Source of the DNA: Harmonia axyridis
Taxonomy: Eukaryota; Arthropoda; Insecta; Coleoptera; Coccinellidae
Direction of reading: 5' to 3'
Assembly: GCF_914767665.1 (NCBI RefSeq)
Contig: NC_059507.1
Span: forward strand, 8,866,001-8,930,000
Length of the DNA: 64,000 nucleotides
A program made the translations under genes and the position numbers. Numbering within the stretch: position 1 is the stretch's first letter; every line of letters begins with the position of its first letter. Below, piece by piece: positions 21,328-31,853 of the stretch. The notes beneath the pieces were generated by a model. That model was not told where the DNA came from and did no database searches. It saw nothing but the letters and a program-made list of their open reading frames with translations.

Positions 21328-23085
21328 TTAGGTATACAATTTCGCTTCCGCCGTTTTGCAATAGATGGCTGTAGTGGTAAGTGGTAGTCGGAAAAAACAG
21401 ATCGTATATGTCATACAATAAGCTTAGGCATTTGTGAACATAACGCCATCGAAATATCATTCGATTTGTGTCTGAATCATAATGTTATTGTCGATTAAAC
21501 ATGTCAGCTTACGAGCCAAATTGTAGTCATTTGCGAGAGGTTTTAATTTTGTACTTCAAAATGAAGAAATCTGAAGAAAAGAACGTGCCAAGATTGGTTT
21601 GAAATCTTCAAGAACGGTGATTTTGACGTCGAAGATCAGCATGGCGGTGAAAAAGAGAAGGATTTCTAAGATGCAGAATTAGGCCCAGTTTCACCAAATG
21701 CTTTAATCTTGACTTGGCTCTTAAGTGAGGCCTTAGATCACGATTAATGTAATGTAGCGTTTCACCACACTCCAAAGCGCCATTTAATCGACCAATCGCG
21801 ATTTAGCACTAATCGGCCATTTTTGGAGGATTATAACCTTTCAAGTTGAGATTAATAATTATTTATCAGTATGGAACTCTTGTCTATGTAATTATTTTTC
21901 CGGAAATTTCAAATTTTTGGGTCAATTTTATCAAAATATGACTATATGTATAGGCTCAATATTTCCCGTTTAAAATACACGTAAACTTTGATTTTGTGTT
22001 TTATGAAATTTATTGCAAAGAATAATTTATTGATATGTTTGATTGAAATATTATTCAAAAAGCAGTTAAACTTGTTAATAAAAATAAATAAGTTAATAAA
22101 ATTACGTATATAGTTTTTTTTTTTCAGAATGTGTGGTTTTGTGAAATGGGATAATTTCTTTTTAACTTCTGCAAGTTTCCGACATTTCGAAACACATCAC
22201 TCGACATTTTCGGCAAAAATTAACTTTGTTTTTTGTTTACAAGATGACAAATGATTTGAAATGTTATGAGTTATGAATGAATGACACCTGACATCTAGCG
22301 CCAATGGTGGTCATCACTGCTAATATGATACAGAACACTATATAACTTTTTGTTCACAACGTTGCCAAATGGTTTGACTATTTAATCGCGATCATCTTCG
22401 GACGGGTTGATGCATGGTGAAACAGAAAACACTGTTAAGCCTGCTTTAGTAACAAGCGGAGTCTAATAAATCTGGGATCAAGTGCTGTTTGGTGAAACTG
22501 GGCCTTAGAGGCATTATACTAAATCAAGATTCGTGACTAACGCAACAAGAATTGGCAGGATCATTGGAAGTGAAGCAACAAGTCATTTCAAGACGCCTGA
22601 TAGTCATGAGAATGATTCAGAAACAAGGAAATTGGGTGCCGTACGAGTTGAAGCCGAGAGATGTTGAACGGCGTTTGTTTGCTTGTGAACAGCTCCTTGC
22701 AAGTCAAAGACGGAAGGGATTTCTGCATCGTATTGTGCCTGGAGACGAAAATTAGGTTCATTACGATAATTCAAAGCGCAGAAAATCATAGTGATATCCC
22801 GGCCATGCATCCACGTCAACGGCCAAACCGAGTAATCACGGTTCCAAGGTTCTGCTCAGTATTTGGTGAGACCAGCTCGGCGTAGTGTATTATGAGTTGT
22901 TAAAACCAACTGAAACAATCAGAGGCGATCGTTATCGAACGCAGTTAATACATTTGAGCAGATTATTGGAAAAAAATAAAGTGATTTTACAGCATGAAAA
23001 TGATTGAACCCATGTTGCGAAAGTGGTCAAGACATACTTGACACGGCAGGAATTCAGCTAAGGCTGTCATCTACTTTGCTGCCGA
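21328..23085 (+). mobile_element. Mariner element, copy 4, split by a Harbinger MITE
   Basis: Starts TTAGGTATACAATTTCGC with the 5' leader and MSAYEPN start region of the same family as 3590. The transposase is interrupted at 21682-22504 by the MITE and resumes with RNWVP-type sequence (YELKPRDVERRLFACEQ, GDEN followed by a stop in place of GDEKW). It continues to HVAKVVKTYLTRQEFS near 23055, just before the third catalytic Asp block, which is missing. It is dead through stops, frame changes and truncation. Confidence 0.88.
21682..22504. mobile_element. PIF/Harbinger-type MITE inserted in mariner, TTA target duplication
   Basis: The terminal repeats GGCCCAGTTTCACCAAA and the complement of TTTGGTGAAACTGGGCC bound 823 bases. 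They are flanked by TTA on both sides (21679-21681 and 22505-22507). A GGCC-type end with a 3-bp TWA duplication is the hallmark of PIF/Harbinger (Tourist-type) elements. There is no coding capacity. Removing it and one TTA restores continuity of the mariner, which proves the order of insertion. Confidence 0.92.
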
Positions 23086-24050
23086 GTTAAACATATAATT
23101 TTGCCTTAGATTGTTTATAATAATACATGTAGGATATAATATTTGCAAATTATTACAATTCCTACAATCTTCTTATTTTTCCTGAAGTGATTAATTAAAA
23201 CGAAGTTTGATTGAAATCGCAATTGTTGGAATGGTTGGTTGGTATGGAAATGTATATGTCCATCATAATTATTTCGAAAATGGCTAAAATTTATGTTCTA
23301 ATCCAGTCCCAACCATAGGACCAAAACAAGAGTAATCCTACACCCCTTAAACATTTCCTTTTATATGCACTTTTTATACAATATTGTACTATTGAGACCA
23401 CCGATAAAATATGAAATAAACTTTCCCAAAATCGCATTCTGAGGAACCAACGAAAAGTTCTGAATTCATTCTGGGTTATTACATATTATCAGCAGTTCCT
23501 GCTGAATGAACATCAAAGTGTGGAGTTTCAACAGAACAGAATATTCCAGAACATTTATTCCCATTCTGGACGGATCCCGCCGCTCTCATAGAATTTCACA
23601 TATATTCACCCTCGATTCCCGAATGACATTCGGCACAAAAAGTCTTTCAAGTCAGGCAGTACGAAAGCGAAAGAGAGGTGCCGGAAATGTGCTCGAAATT
23701 ATAAAGGAGGCAGCCAACGTGAATACAAAATGATAAATTGTTTTCTATGCAAACGCTGCAAGTTCAGAAGGAAAGTGTGTCGCTCTTTTCATAGGCACCT
23801 GTCACTTTTTTTTCTATTCTTCGCAATATAGGTTCAGATGTGCCAGTGGCTGTTATTATTGCATCACATGACAATAACTGTCCCAAAACTGTAGGTTTTG
23901 CGAGGTTTCTCTGATTTGAGCAGATATAGAGTGATGTGGTTTTCGGAACATCGTGCTACTTTTTGATGGGAACAGAGATTTGCTCTAGCTGTTATACAGA
24001 ATCAAATGGGGGGCCAAAAAGAGGGCAGAATTTTTTAAGGAGAGCCAAGA
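23086..24050. other. Unassigned intronic sequence
   Basis: Contains a 75-codon plus frame (23506-23733) without a recognised domain. No repeat partner was noticed. Confidence 0.4.
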
Positions 24051-24330
24051 TTTCTAGGTCTGTCTACATCTACACCTTTTTGAATTGAAATTCAGAAAGC
24101 GTAAAAGGTAATTTAGAAAAGCTAATTGACTTTCAGAAGATCAAAATTCAGAAAATGAACTTCATATTCGGAAACAGTAATTTGTATTTCAGAAATGCAA
24201 TTCAGAAAAAGAAAAAATTTAAAAATATATGAATCAGAATTTTGATTTGATAATTTGAAATTCATAAATAGAAAAGTGTAATTCAGAATTCAGAATTGGT
24301 TACATGTATTTCAGAAGTTATGAAAATGAA
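24051..24330. repeat. Irregular (AATTCAGAAA)-like low-complexity tract
   Basis: Variants of ATTCAGAAA or TTTCAGAAG recur about a dozen times at uneven spacing of roughly 12-30 bases. This looks like a decayed minisatellite rather than coding sequence. Confidence 0.65.
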
Positions 24331-24380
24331 TTGCCATATCGAAGTAACACCCTCAATAATACCTGTGTTACATATTGTAC

Positions 24381-24477
24381 AGGGTGTCCCATAATCGATG
24401 CTCACCAAAAGCATCTCAAGAACTATAATACTCACAGAAAAAATTCTCAAGAACCCCCAATTTAGTTTTTCGAAATA
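24381..24477. repeat. Terminal fragment of an ACAGGGTGTCCC-type repeat
   Basis: Starts TACAGGGTGTCCCATAATCG, an end motif shared in form with other repeat ends in the window, and runs into the broken Tc1. No partner end was found. Confidence 0.45.
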
Positions 24478-25592
24478 TTCGCATATGAGAGAGCCTTCTA
24501 CCCATGTTGTCCCAAACATGCTCTATGGGCACATGATCGGGGTATCTGGGCGGCCATGGCAAAAGTTTCACATGGATCGCTTCGAAAACGTTTAAACTAA
24601 TTCTGGAAAGTTAAGGTCGGGCAGTATCTTGCTGAAATATTGGATTCTCCGGTTAAGGTAAGGGAGAAATTATGGCTCTACTATTTCTTGAAGGTAACGC
24701 AGTGCTGTCATGTTACCTCGAATAAAGACTAAAGGTGACCTACTGGCATGTGCAATAGCACCCCATACCATAACGCCTACTGTCCGGTGTACTTGACGCT
24801 CAACATCAAACTGAGGTTCATATCTTTCTCCCCGACGTCGTCTCACCCTTCTTCATCCTTCATGTGCACCCAAGGAAAATCGAGATTCATCAGAAAAGAC
24901 GAGCTGATGCCATTTCTCATTCCAATTTTGACGTTCTCTGCACCACTGTAATCGTTGCCGGCGATGCTCAACCGACAGAGGTGACACAAGATGGGGTCAA
25001 TAATGCTGCATTCCAAAAGACCTAATCCGGCGGTAAACCGTTCGGACGGTTACAGGATGGCCTTGTTCTCCTAACCACTCATCAGCCAAAGATCGAGTTG
25101 TCGCAAATCAGTCTCTAACGGCCATAAGTTTTAGACGTCGATCTTGAAGTTCATTAGTCCCCCTTCGACGTCCGGTGCCTACTCTTCTTCGATTTTGTGC
25201 TTCATCAAACCACGCTTGACAACATCTCATAAAAGTAGTTGGATTTCTGTTCGTACGGTTAGCGATTTCTCGAAATGACAACCCCGCCTCCCGTAGACCA
25301 ATAATTCGACCTCTTTCAAACTCACTTAGCTGACGATAAATTCCGCGTACATGTGCTCTAGACATTTTAACAACAACTAAATATCGACTTTGGATATCCC
25401 CGAACAGATGGTTTGTTGTAAAATTTAAAAAACGACTACAATATTTAAGTAACAAAAATTGTTCATATGGAAAAACCTTCACGATTGTTTCTGCAAATTC
25501 AATCATTTACTCCTTGCTATAATATCTATGGTTTACCAAAAAAAATATAAAATTCAAACATCCCCTTCTGGCAGTTTCTTTGTCAGTTAGTA
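24478..25592 (-). mobile_element. Tc1-like element, near complete coding region, broken
   Basis: The right terminal repeat (complement of TACTAACTGACAAAGAAACT) ends at 25592. From 25364 the minus strand encodes MSRAHVRGIYRQLSEFERGR and a paired helix-turn-helix (GLSFREIANRTNRNPTTFMR). In changed frames it continues with HQLVFSDESRFSLG (first catalytic Asp), GVMVWGAIAHASRSP, a degraded second Asp block, and HVKLLPWPPRYPDHVPIEHV (catalytic Glu). The left terminal repeat is missing, cut at 24478. It is the least damaged member of the family that also occurs at 1222 and 10645. Confidence 0.9.
25108..25506 (-). pseudogene. Tc1 transposase N-terminal DNA-binding region
   Basis: The open part of the minus-strand transposase. 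The true start is probably the Met at 25364, in MSRAHVRGIY, because upstream codons lie in the leader. It encodes two helix-turn-helix segments and an RRRGTNELQDRRLKLMAVRD linker in which GRPR-like basic residues contact the terminal repeat in this family. It ends at a stop before the catalytic domain. Confidence 0.8.
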
Positions 25593-25710
25593 TATTTGAC
25601 CACAAATTCATTCTCTCTTCGGGGAACGCTCGTAAATGCATAATCAAGTTGATGAGTGAAAACATGGAAAATTGAAAATGTAAGGTTTGTGAAAATAATT
25701 TTCATTAAGT

Positions 25711-26657
25711 ATGAAGGGTGCTTTTTTTTCGAGGTATATAACTTTAAGTTGGCATTACTGTTCAAGAAGGCGACCGATTTAACAGCTGTAAAGTGATTTA
25801 TTCTCAGTTTGGTTTGGCAATTCATCATGAATAGACTCACGCCTGAACAACGCTTGCAAATAGTGCAATTTTATTTCGAAAATAATGGTTCTGTGCGGAA
25901 TACGTATCGCGCACTACGTCCATTTTATTTTGTTTAGCGATGAAGCGCACTTCTGGTTGAATGGCTACGTCAACAAACAAAACTGCCCCATTTGGAGTGA
26001 AGCTAATCCTCAAGTGTATGTCGAAACACCGTTACATCCAGAAAAACTGACTGTTTGGTGCGCTTTATGGGCTGGTGGAATCATTGGTCCGTACTTCTTC
26101 AAAAACGATGATGCTCAGAACGTTACAGTCAATGGTGATCGGTATAGAGCCATGATTACTAACTTTTTCATTCCTGAATTGAACAACAATGATGTCCAGG
26201 AGCTGTGGTTCCGACAAGACGGCGCAACATGTCACACAGCTCGTGCCACAATCGAGTTATTGAAAGACACGTTTGGTGACCGCCTAATTTAACGTTTTGG
26301 ACCTGTGAATTGGCCTCCAAGATCTTGTGATTTAACACCGCTAGACTACTTTTTGTGGGGTTATGTAAAGTCATTAGTCCATGCGGATAAGCCACAAACC
26401 CTTGACCATTTGGAAGACAACATTCGACGTGTTATAGCCGATATACGGCCACAAATGTTGGAAAAAGTCATCGAAAATTGGACGTCCAGATTGGACTACA
26501 TCCGAGCCAGCCGTGGCGGTCATATGCCAGAAGTCATATTTAAAATGTAATGCCACAAGATTATCTTGCGGATAAATAAAATTAATGTCTTTCGAATAAT
26601 CCATCGTTGTTTTATTGCAATTTAAAGTTCTATAGCTCTAAAAAAAACACCCTTTAG
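25711..26657 (+). mobile_element. DD41D (rosa-type) element, copy A, with internal deletion
   Basis: The terminal repeats AAGGGTGCTTTTTTTTCGAG and the complement of TAGAGCTATAGAACTTTAAA...CACCCTT have outer AAGGGTG and inner AACTTTAA blocks. The transposase starts at about 25827 (MNRLTPEQRLQIVQFYF). After RALRPF it jumps straight into the catalytic domain at 25916-25935, where the same junction is seen in copies B and C. Two catalytic Asp blocks (FSDEAHFWLNGYVNKQNC, RQDGATCHTA) and the third (DLTPLDYFLWGYVKSL) are present. One stop sits at 26290. The third Asp lies 41 residues after the second. Confidence 0.9.
25885..26550 (+). pseudogene. DD41D transposase catalytic domain (copy A)
   Basis: Two collinear open pieces, 25885-26292 and 26305-26550, are in the same frame and separated by a single stop. 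Residues seen are Asp in FSDEAHFW, Asp in RQDGATCH, and Asp in TPLDYFLW, with 41 residues between the last two (counting the stop codon as one). This defines the DD41D group of the IS630-Tc1-mariner superfamily. The C-terminal SRGGHMPEVIFKM end is intact. The region that links the DNA-binding domain to the catalytic domain is deleted. Confidence 0.88.
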
Positions 26658-27330
26658 TTCATATTGTTTTCAGTGCATAGCGAAAAGTTAAATAAAGATC
26701 CCTTCTAATCGTGCACCCAAAACAGTCTCGATTCCATCGATTTGTTTTATGGTTACCAACTTTTTTCGTGCTCCTCGACCCGTAACACCTCTTGACTGAC
26801 TTGACTTATCTGATCAGGAATGAAACTGAACTGTGTGCTTCCCAAGGGTTCCATAACATACTCCAGGGGCATATCCAGAGAACAACCGCCAGGATTCGGA
26901 GTAATTTTATGGCAGTTCTTTTTGTCGAATTCGAGGTACACGAACAGTAGGGCTTTAAATTCATCAGTTTCATTGGGGGTTGGAGATTTGATAAGGGGAA
27001 AAACACACGGAAAAATGTGAGGTTGAATGGGATAGATACAACAAAAGCTGTATTTAAAGATGTGAGCGATGCGTCCTTTGTGAAACATTATATATACGTG
27101 GGATAATAGACATCTCATTCTTAACCACTAGTACGGCAGCCATTTTGAACAGTATTCCACATGGATTTGAAAATGAAAAAATGATGAGAAGGTTACTTTG
27201 TAAAGCGAGATGGACATCAGTATACACTGTGTCTGTAAAGTATGGAACAAATTCATTTTTAGCCATTGAAATAATCCTGAAACACGTCAATTTTTGATTT
27301 TAATAAAAGGTATTTTAAAATAATAAACTA
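26658..27330. other. Unassigned stretch with a 121-codon minus-strand frame
   Basis: The frame 26753-27118 (minus) reads HIFPCVFPLIKSPTPNETDE and ITPNPGGCSLDMPLEYVMEP and looks less biased than random AT-rich frames. I recognise no family and see no splice signals, so it is left as a possible gene fragment or relic. Confidence 0.3.
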
Positions 27331-27849
27331 ATATACAGGGTAATTACTTTCGAGAAATGACGTCAGCGTCATTTTTTTTAAAATGAAACACCCCCATTTT
27401 GTCTCAATTTTCCGATTACTTCAGCTGAGCTGATTCCAAAAATGTATCACATGTTGATTCCAATTGGTACAGGGTGGACAAAAACAAACTCCATTTCTAT
27501 TTCAAATTAAATATAATTCAAATTCAAATTAAAAATAATTAAAACATTCACGAATACCAAAAATATTGTAGTACTGAACTGTCATTGAACACCAATAAAT
27601 TACTAAATAAATAATGACATTTCACGAAAAACTAGACGACTATGTTTTTTTAAATTGATGAGAAACAATTTCTTTCATATTCTGTCTGCTAGACCACATG
27701 TACCAAACATGTTTGGAAACAGCTCATTTTTATAAATCTTAAAATGTAACAAACTACAGGGCGTTACATTCAAACCAATTGCTACTAGACAATAAGTATT
27801 TTTGATAATATTGTTAATTTAACTAATAAAGAATGTTACGCGTAACTTT
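27331..27849. other. Mosaic of short repeat ends
   Basis: Contains TACAGGGTAATTAC at 27336 and GGTACAGGGTGGACAAAAAC at 27468, both of the ACAGGGT type found at other element ends. No coding sequence. Confidence 0.4.
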
Positions 27850-28558
27850 ATGAGCACACACAAACGGTTTGCAACCGCTCGCCTCCTTCAAAATCAGCTT
27901 GAGCAAACTCATGGGGTGCAAATTAGCACTCAGACAATAAGAAATCGCCTCAGAGAATATAATTTAAGGCCTCGTGTCGCGGCAAGAGGCCCAGCTCTTA
28001 CCCCAGCCCATCGAAGGGCGCGATTGGATTTTGCGAGAGAGCATATCCATTGGGAAGAGGCTGATTGGGAAAGAGTTCTCTTCACAGATGAGTCTAGATT
28101 CTGCCTCTACCATTGTGATCGACGTTCCCTTGTATACAGACGTCCACATGAAAAATATGCTCAGTGCAATTTTCTGAATACTACTGGTTTCGGGGGAGGA
28201 TCGATTATGGTATGGGGTGGAATATCTTTGACTGCTCGCACAGACCTAGTGGTCGTTGATAATGGAGCTATGAATGCTGAAAGGTATATAAGGAACATTC
28301 TTGAAGAGCATGTAGTGCCATTTGCCCCATACATTGGTGAAAATTTCATTTTTATGGACGATAATGCCAGACCCCATCGTGCGCGCATCGTTCAGGAGTA
28401 CCTTGAAGAGGTTGAAGTCTCTCGAATGGAATGGCTAGCAAGAAGTCCAGATCTCAATCTGATTGAGCAGGTTTGGGACAACCTCAATAGAAGGCTGAGA
28501 GGTTCAGAAAATCATCCAGCTACTCCTAATGACTTAGGAATCCAACTCAGATAAATCT
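27850..28558 (+). pseudogene. Tc1-like DD34E transposase, truncated at both ends
   Basis: The open frame of 234 codons covers most of a Tc1 transposase. It has a C-terminal DNA-binding helix (FATARLLQNQLEQTHGVQIS), Asp in VLFTDESRFCLY, the GGGSIMVWGGIS strand, Asp in FMDDNARPHRAR and Glu in PDLNLIEQVWDNL. There are 34 residues between the second Asp and the Glu, so all three catalytic residues are intact. The first ~80 residues of a typical Tc1 protein are missing, no terminal repeats flank it, and the frame is lost after DLGIQLR. It is a different subfamily from the Tc1 at 24478, with a long intact core that suggests a fairly recent insertion. Confidence 0.88.
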
Positions 28559-29114
28559 GGGAAAGATTCGTTCAAAGGACACGATTTCTATTCCCAAACA
28601 CTTCACCGCGCTATTTACTAGATCGTTTTCCTATCAGGTTCCGTATCTTATGAATGGGTTGGGATATGTATACAAGGGCTTAACTTTAGATAAATTCAAA
28701 CTACACATATTAAACAACTTTCGTAATGACCCATTGCATTTATAGTAAATCAATTTAATTATTTCAACTAACTTATATATTGTGTTCCTTTGAACTCAAC
28801 ATCTTGAAAAGTTATTAATTTTTGTTTTTTTTGTTGTGCTATGGCTGTATCTGGCGAATATTCTACAAAGATTTGCTTGTTTTGCTGCATTGGTGAGCTC
28901 ATTCGATTTAAGTTAGTGGCTTATGTTCGAACATATTTTTCTTTCTTTTTTTATCTTGTTTCTAGTTACAGAGGGTTAGGTGGAAGAATAGACGTGAGGT
29001 CTCGGGACTTTTAGTAGGTTTTATTTTCAAGTTATAATACCTGAGACAGCGCGAACTAAATCTCGCCCTCAATTCTGTTGCATTTTTTGTATCCTAATTT
29101 CTAAAAATAAAGGC
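28559..29114. other. Unassigned stretch
   Basis: A short frame reading LMNGLGYVYKGLTLDKFKLH near 28645-28740 could be a LINE C-terminal scrap, but it cannot be confirmed. Otherwise nothing was seen. Confidence 0.35.
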
Positions 29115-29706
29115 CTTTCTCTATTTCTGTATCGTAATGAGTTCATTACAGTTTTAAAAAACAGTGCTGTAATGAACTCATTACAGCATCGTTTTCAGAT
29201 ATATTTTTCGTTTTGTGGTTGTCTATGCTGACTTCCAATCCTATCAAATTTCAACAAACGTCAATAATTGTCAATATTATATAATTTGGGGATATAGAGA
29301 AATGATTTTTACATATTCGCAAATTCTCATAATTTTGGTAGTGTTCAATCGATTTCGTCAGACATCATTCACGAATTTAATGTGTAATTGTAAATTATGT
29401 CTAAATTCGAAACATACGATTCATATTCAAATTCCATAATCTGTCAATTTTCGTAACAGTCACACCAACTGCTACGATACAATACAAAAGTCACTAGGAT
29501 GTATAATCTGAATTTTTCATTGAATTTCGACAATATTTCACAAAACTTGACTGAAATAGAGAAAATATCGTCTAATACTCGTTGCAGAAGGCAATTCCAA
29601 CACTCAAGCGTTCCAAAACTCGCTCCTTCGTCGCTCGTTTTCGAATTTCGCATTCGTGTTGGAATAGGAGCCCATTCTGCAACTTGTTTTAGAATATACT
29701 ATTATT
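29115..29706 (+). repeat. Dispersed ~590-bp repeat with a terminal hairpin, copy 2
   Basis: Opposite orientation to copy 1 at 2258-2842. It carries the same GTAATGAGTTCATTAC hairpin near its start and the same open stretch (NFDNISQN, FEFRIRVGIGA) near its end, and closes in a TATTATTAT run at 29699-29716. Confidence 0.7.
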
Positions 29707-29717
29707 ATTATTATTAG

Positions 29718-30331
29718 ATCAGAACATTTTAAGATCACTCATTTTGAGTATGAACCGTCGTTGCCGATCTGTAATTAACGTAAGGGGTGGAAATACCAAG
29801 TATTAAATCACTTTCAGCATTCCAGTATTTTGAAAATTGTTTATTCCTCTTCTTTCATATAAGATTCGGTGAAATCCTGAATTTTTCTTCCATTTAATGT
29901 ATCTTGTTTCGTTCAAAACCTTCCCGAGAGAACATAAGAAATAGGTTATGAAGTCAATGTAGAGTTAACTTTCATTAAAATTGAGATTTTCAGAATGTGC
30001 GTTAATTTTTTTGCGCAGTGTATATTACACACAGAAGACTCTCTATATCCTACAGAAAAAGTAGTGTGTTGCTAACAAATCAGTATGAGCCATCACATAA
30101 TATTCTGAATCATGTGGACAGGGCAAGCATGGAAGTCATAGAGCTGAATTATTCAAAATCGGTTGCTATAAAACAGAAAAATACCTAGCATGAATAACAG
30201 AAGAAGTCACCTCGAATTTGGGAAATTGTCGAAAGATTGAAATTCGTATGATCAATAAAAAATGATTTGCATTGATACGTAAGTAAAAAACTATATTTTT
30301 ATGAATTGGTGACTAATGTATGATTAGGTAT
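29718..30331. other. Unassigned intronic sequence
   Basis: AT-rich, short frames only, no repeat partner noticed. Confidence 0.4.
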
Positions 30332-30790
30332 TATAGTTATTTATGCAACAAGTGCAAAAAGTGAATGTTTATTGCACTCGACGTGAAATTGTCAGACGAG
30401 GCCGTTAGGCCGAGTTGGTCAACACGCCGAGTGCAATAAACAATTTTTGCACGAGTTGCATACAACATTTTTTCTACGTTCATGCAAAAAGCAAAAAATG
30501 ATTTATTGAGGTGCGGCACTAGGTGTAGGAAAATGAAAAGCGCAACTTGAATACTTTATTATTAATATCGATTTGCATTGAAACAGGAACTAATACGTTA
30601 CGAACAATTTAACTCAAACTTTATTTTTACCCTCAATGTTGAAAGTGAATGAACAATTGGTGACAGCACGTTGAAGTAGAATGACAGATGAGTGCAATAT
30701 AAACTTTATTGCACTAGTGCAATAAAGAACTTCTTTTTCCACTAAATATAGTTCAATAAAGTTTTGCTTTTTGCATGAATGTAGAAAAAA
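30332..30790 (+). mobile_element. MITE with TTTATGCAACAAGTGC start, copy 1
   Basis: Shares its length with 41934-42530, minus an internal piece of about 140 bases. Ends are TAGTTATTTATGCAACAAGT and CTTTTTGCATGAATGTAG. Near the left it has an imperfect palindrome around TTTATTGCACTCGACGTG, and an inner TTGCACTAGTGCAA palindrome at about 30710. No coding capacity. Superfamily not assigned. Confidence 0.75.
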
Positions 30791-31125
30791 AAATTAATCA
30801 ATTTGCTCCAATATTATGTTACCAATAATTATGAATGGGATAGAAACATAAAAAGATAATTATAAGTGATGATACGATGAAGTTTTCAATGGATATAATA
30901 TTAGATGTTTCCATAATACCTTCGTTTGAATATTCTATTCGCTTCTACAACTGACCTATGTAAATATTGTATAAAATAAAACACAAATTAAACATATCCA
31001 CCCACCTTCAGTACAATCAATATAACCTATTCTACTTGAATTATACATCAGTAAGTAAACTCTAATCGTACGATCAGTATAATTCTTTTTCTTTTTTGTT
31101 TCGGTAGCTTCGGTTAATTGTGACC
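30791..31125. other. Unassigned intronic sequence
   Basis: AT-rich. It ends in a pyrimidine tract (TTCTTTTTCTTTTTTGTTTC at 31083-31102) ahead of the possible exon. Confidence 0.4.
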
Positions 31126-31215
31126 AACAATGTTATCCGAAAGTTCAATCAAGTTCCCCGGATTGAGGTCCAGTCCCCCGGAACAGCATCGGAGGGACAG
31201 CCCACAAAATCAGAA
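31126..31215 (+). CDS. Possible host exon of unknown product (within TMTC3 intron, opposite strand)
   Basis: After a long pyrimidine tract ending in CGGTAG at about 31107, a GC-richer segment begins. Its context is CCAACAATG, and the Met near 31130 opens MLSESSIKFPGLRSSPPEQH followed by a run rich in Arg, Gln, Pro and Lys. A CAG/GTATTC site near 31231 could be a donor. If unspliced, the frame runs on to a stop at about 31266. Base composition stands out from the AT-rich surroundings. No family is recognised. It may be an N-terminal exon of a nuclear protein, or chance. Confidence 0.25.
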
Positions 31216-31231
31216 GAGGAAACCAGCAGGT

Positions 31232-31853
31232 ATTCCTGATGATTTGTCAGTTGTTAGTCCCTTGTAAATTTTCGGCCATGTTTACCCTCTTCACTCCCAA
31301 CCCACATGGTCATTATTTAGGTTAGTTTCATTAAAATCCTATGGGGCTGTCCCACCCGAAAATAGGTCATTTGTAAGATAAACTTCCGGTTTTCATGGGA
31401 TCTTTCAGGTATTGGATCTTATAGATTTGAGTCTAGATGTTGAATGATTCAACACACAACTGACTTGTGATTATAAAAGCACTTTCATCTTCTTATTTGT
31501 GAATCTTGTTTTTTCCTGTTTCAGTGCTACGTATTATCTTTCATGTCTAGATACTATCCGCTGGAAATTTGTGCTTTGAAGTGGAAAATTGAGTTTCATC
31601 AAGAAAAAAAATTGAGCCGGAGAAACGTCAGAGAATTTCGGTAGTTGTACGATAAGATTCGTTATGATTTCTGTCAGAAATTCGTTCACAATGAAAGCCA
31701 GTGTGGTGTAAACAACATTAATTTCCTTCCTACAAATCTTATTGTTTTTCACGAATTTGAATGCGAACCTTGTAGGACGTTTTGTCCACTTATGAGTGCA
31801 TTATAAATGGTTTTCTAATAGGAGGTTTCATTTTGATATTAAAAAACTAGTAA
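31232..31853. other. Unassigned intronic sequence
   Basis: No element or gene recognised. Confidence 0.4.
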
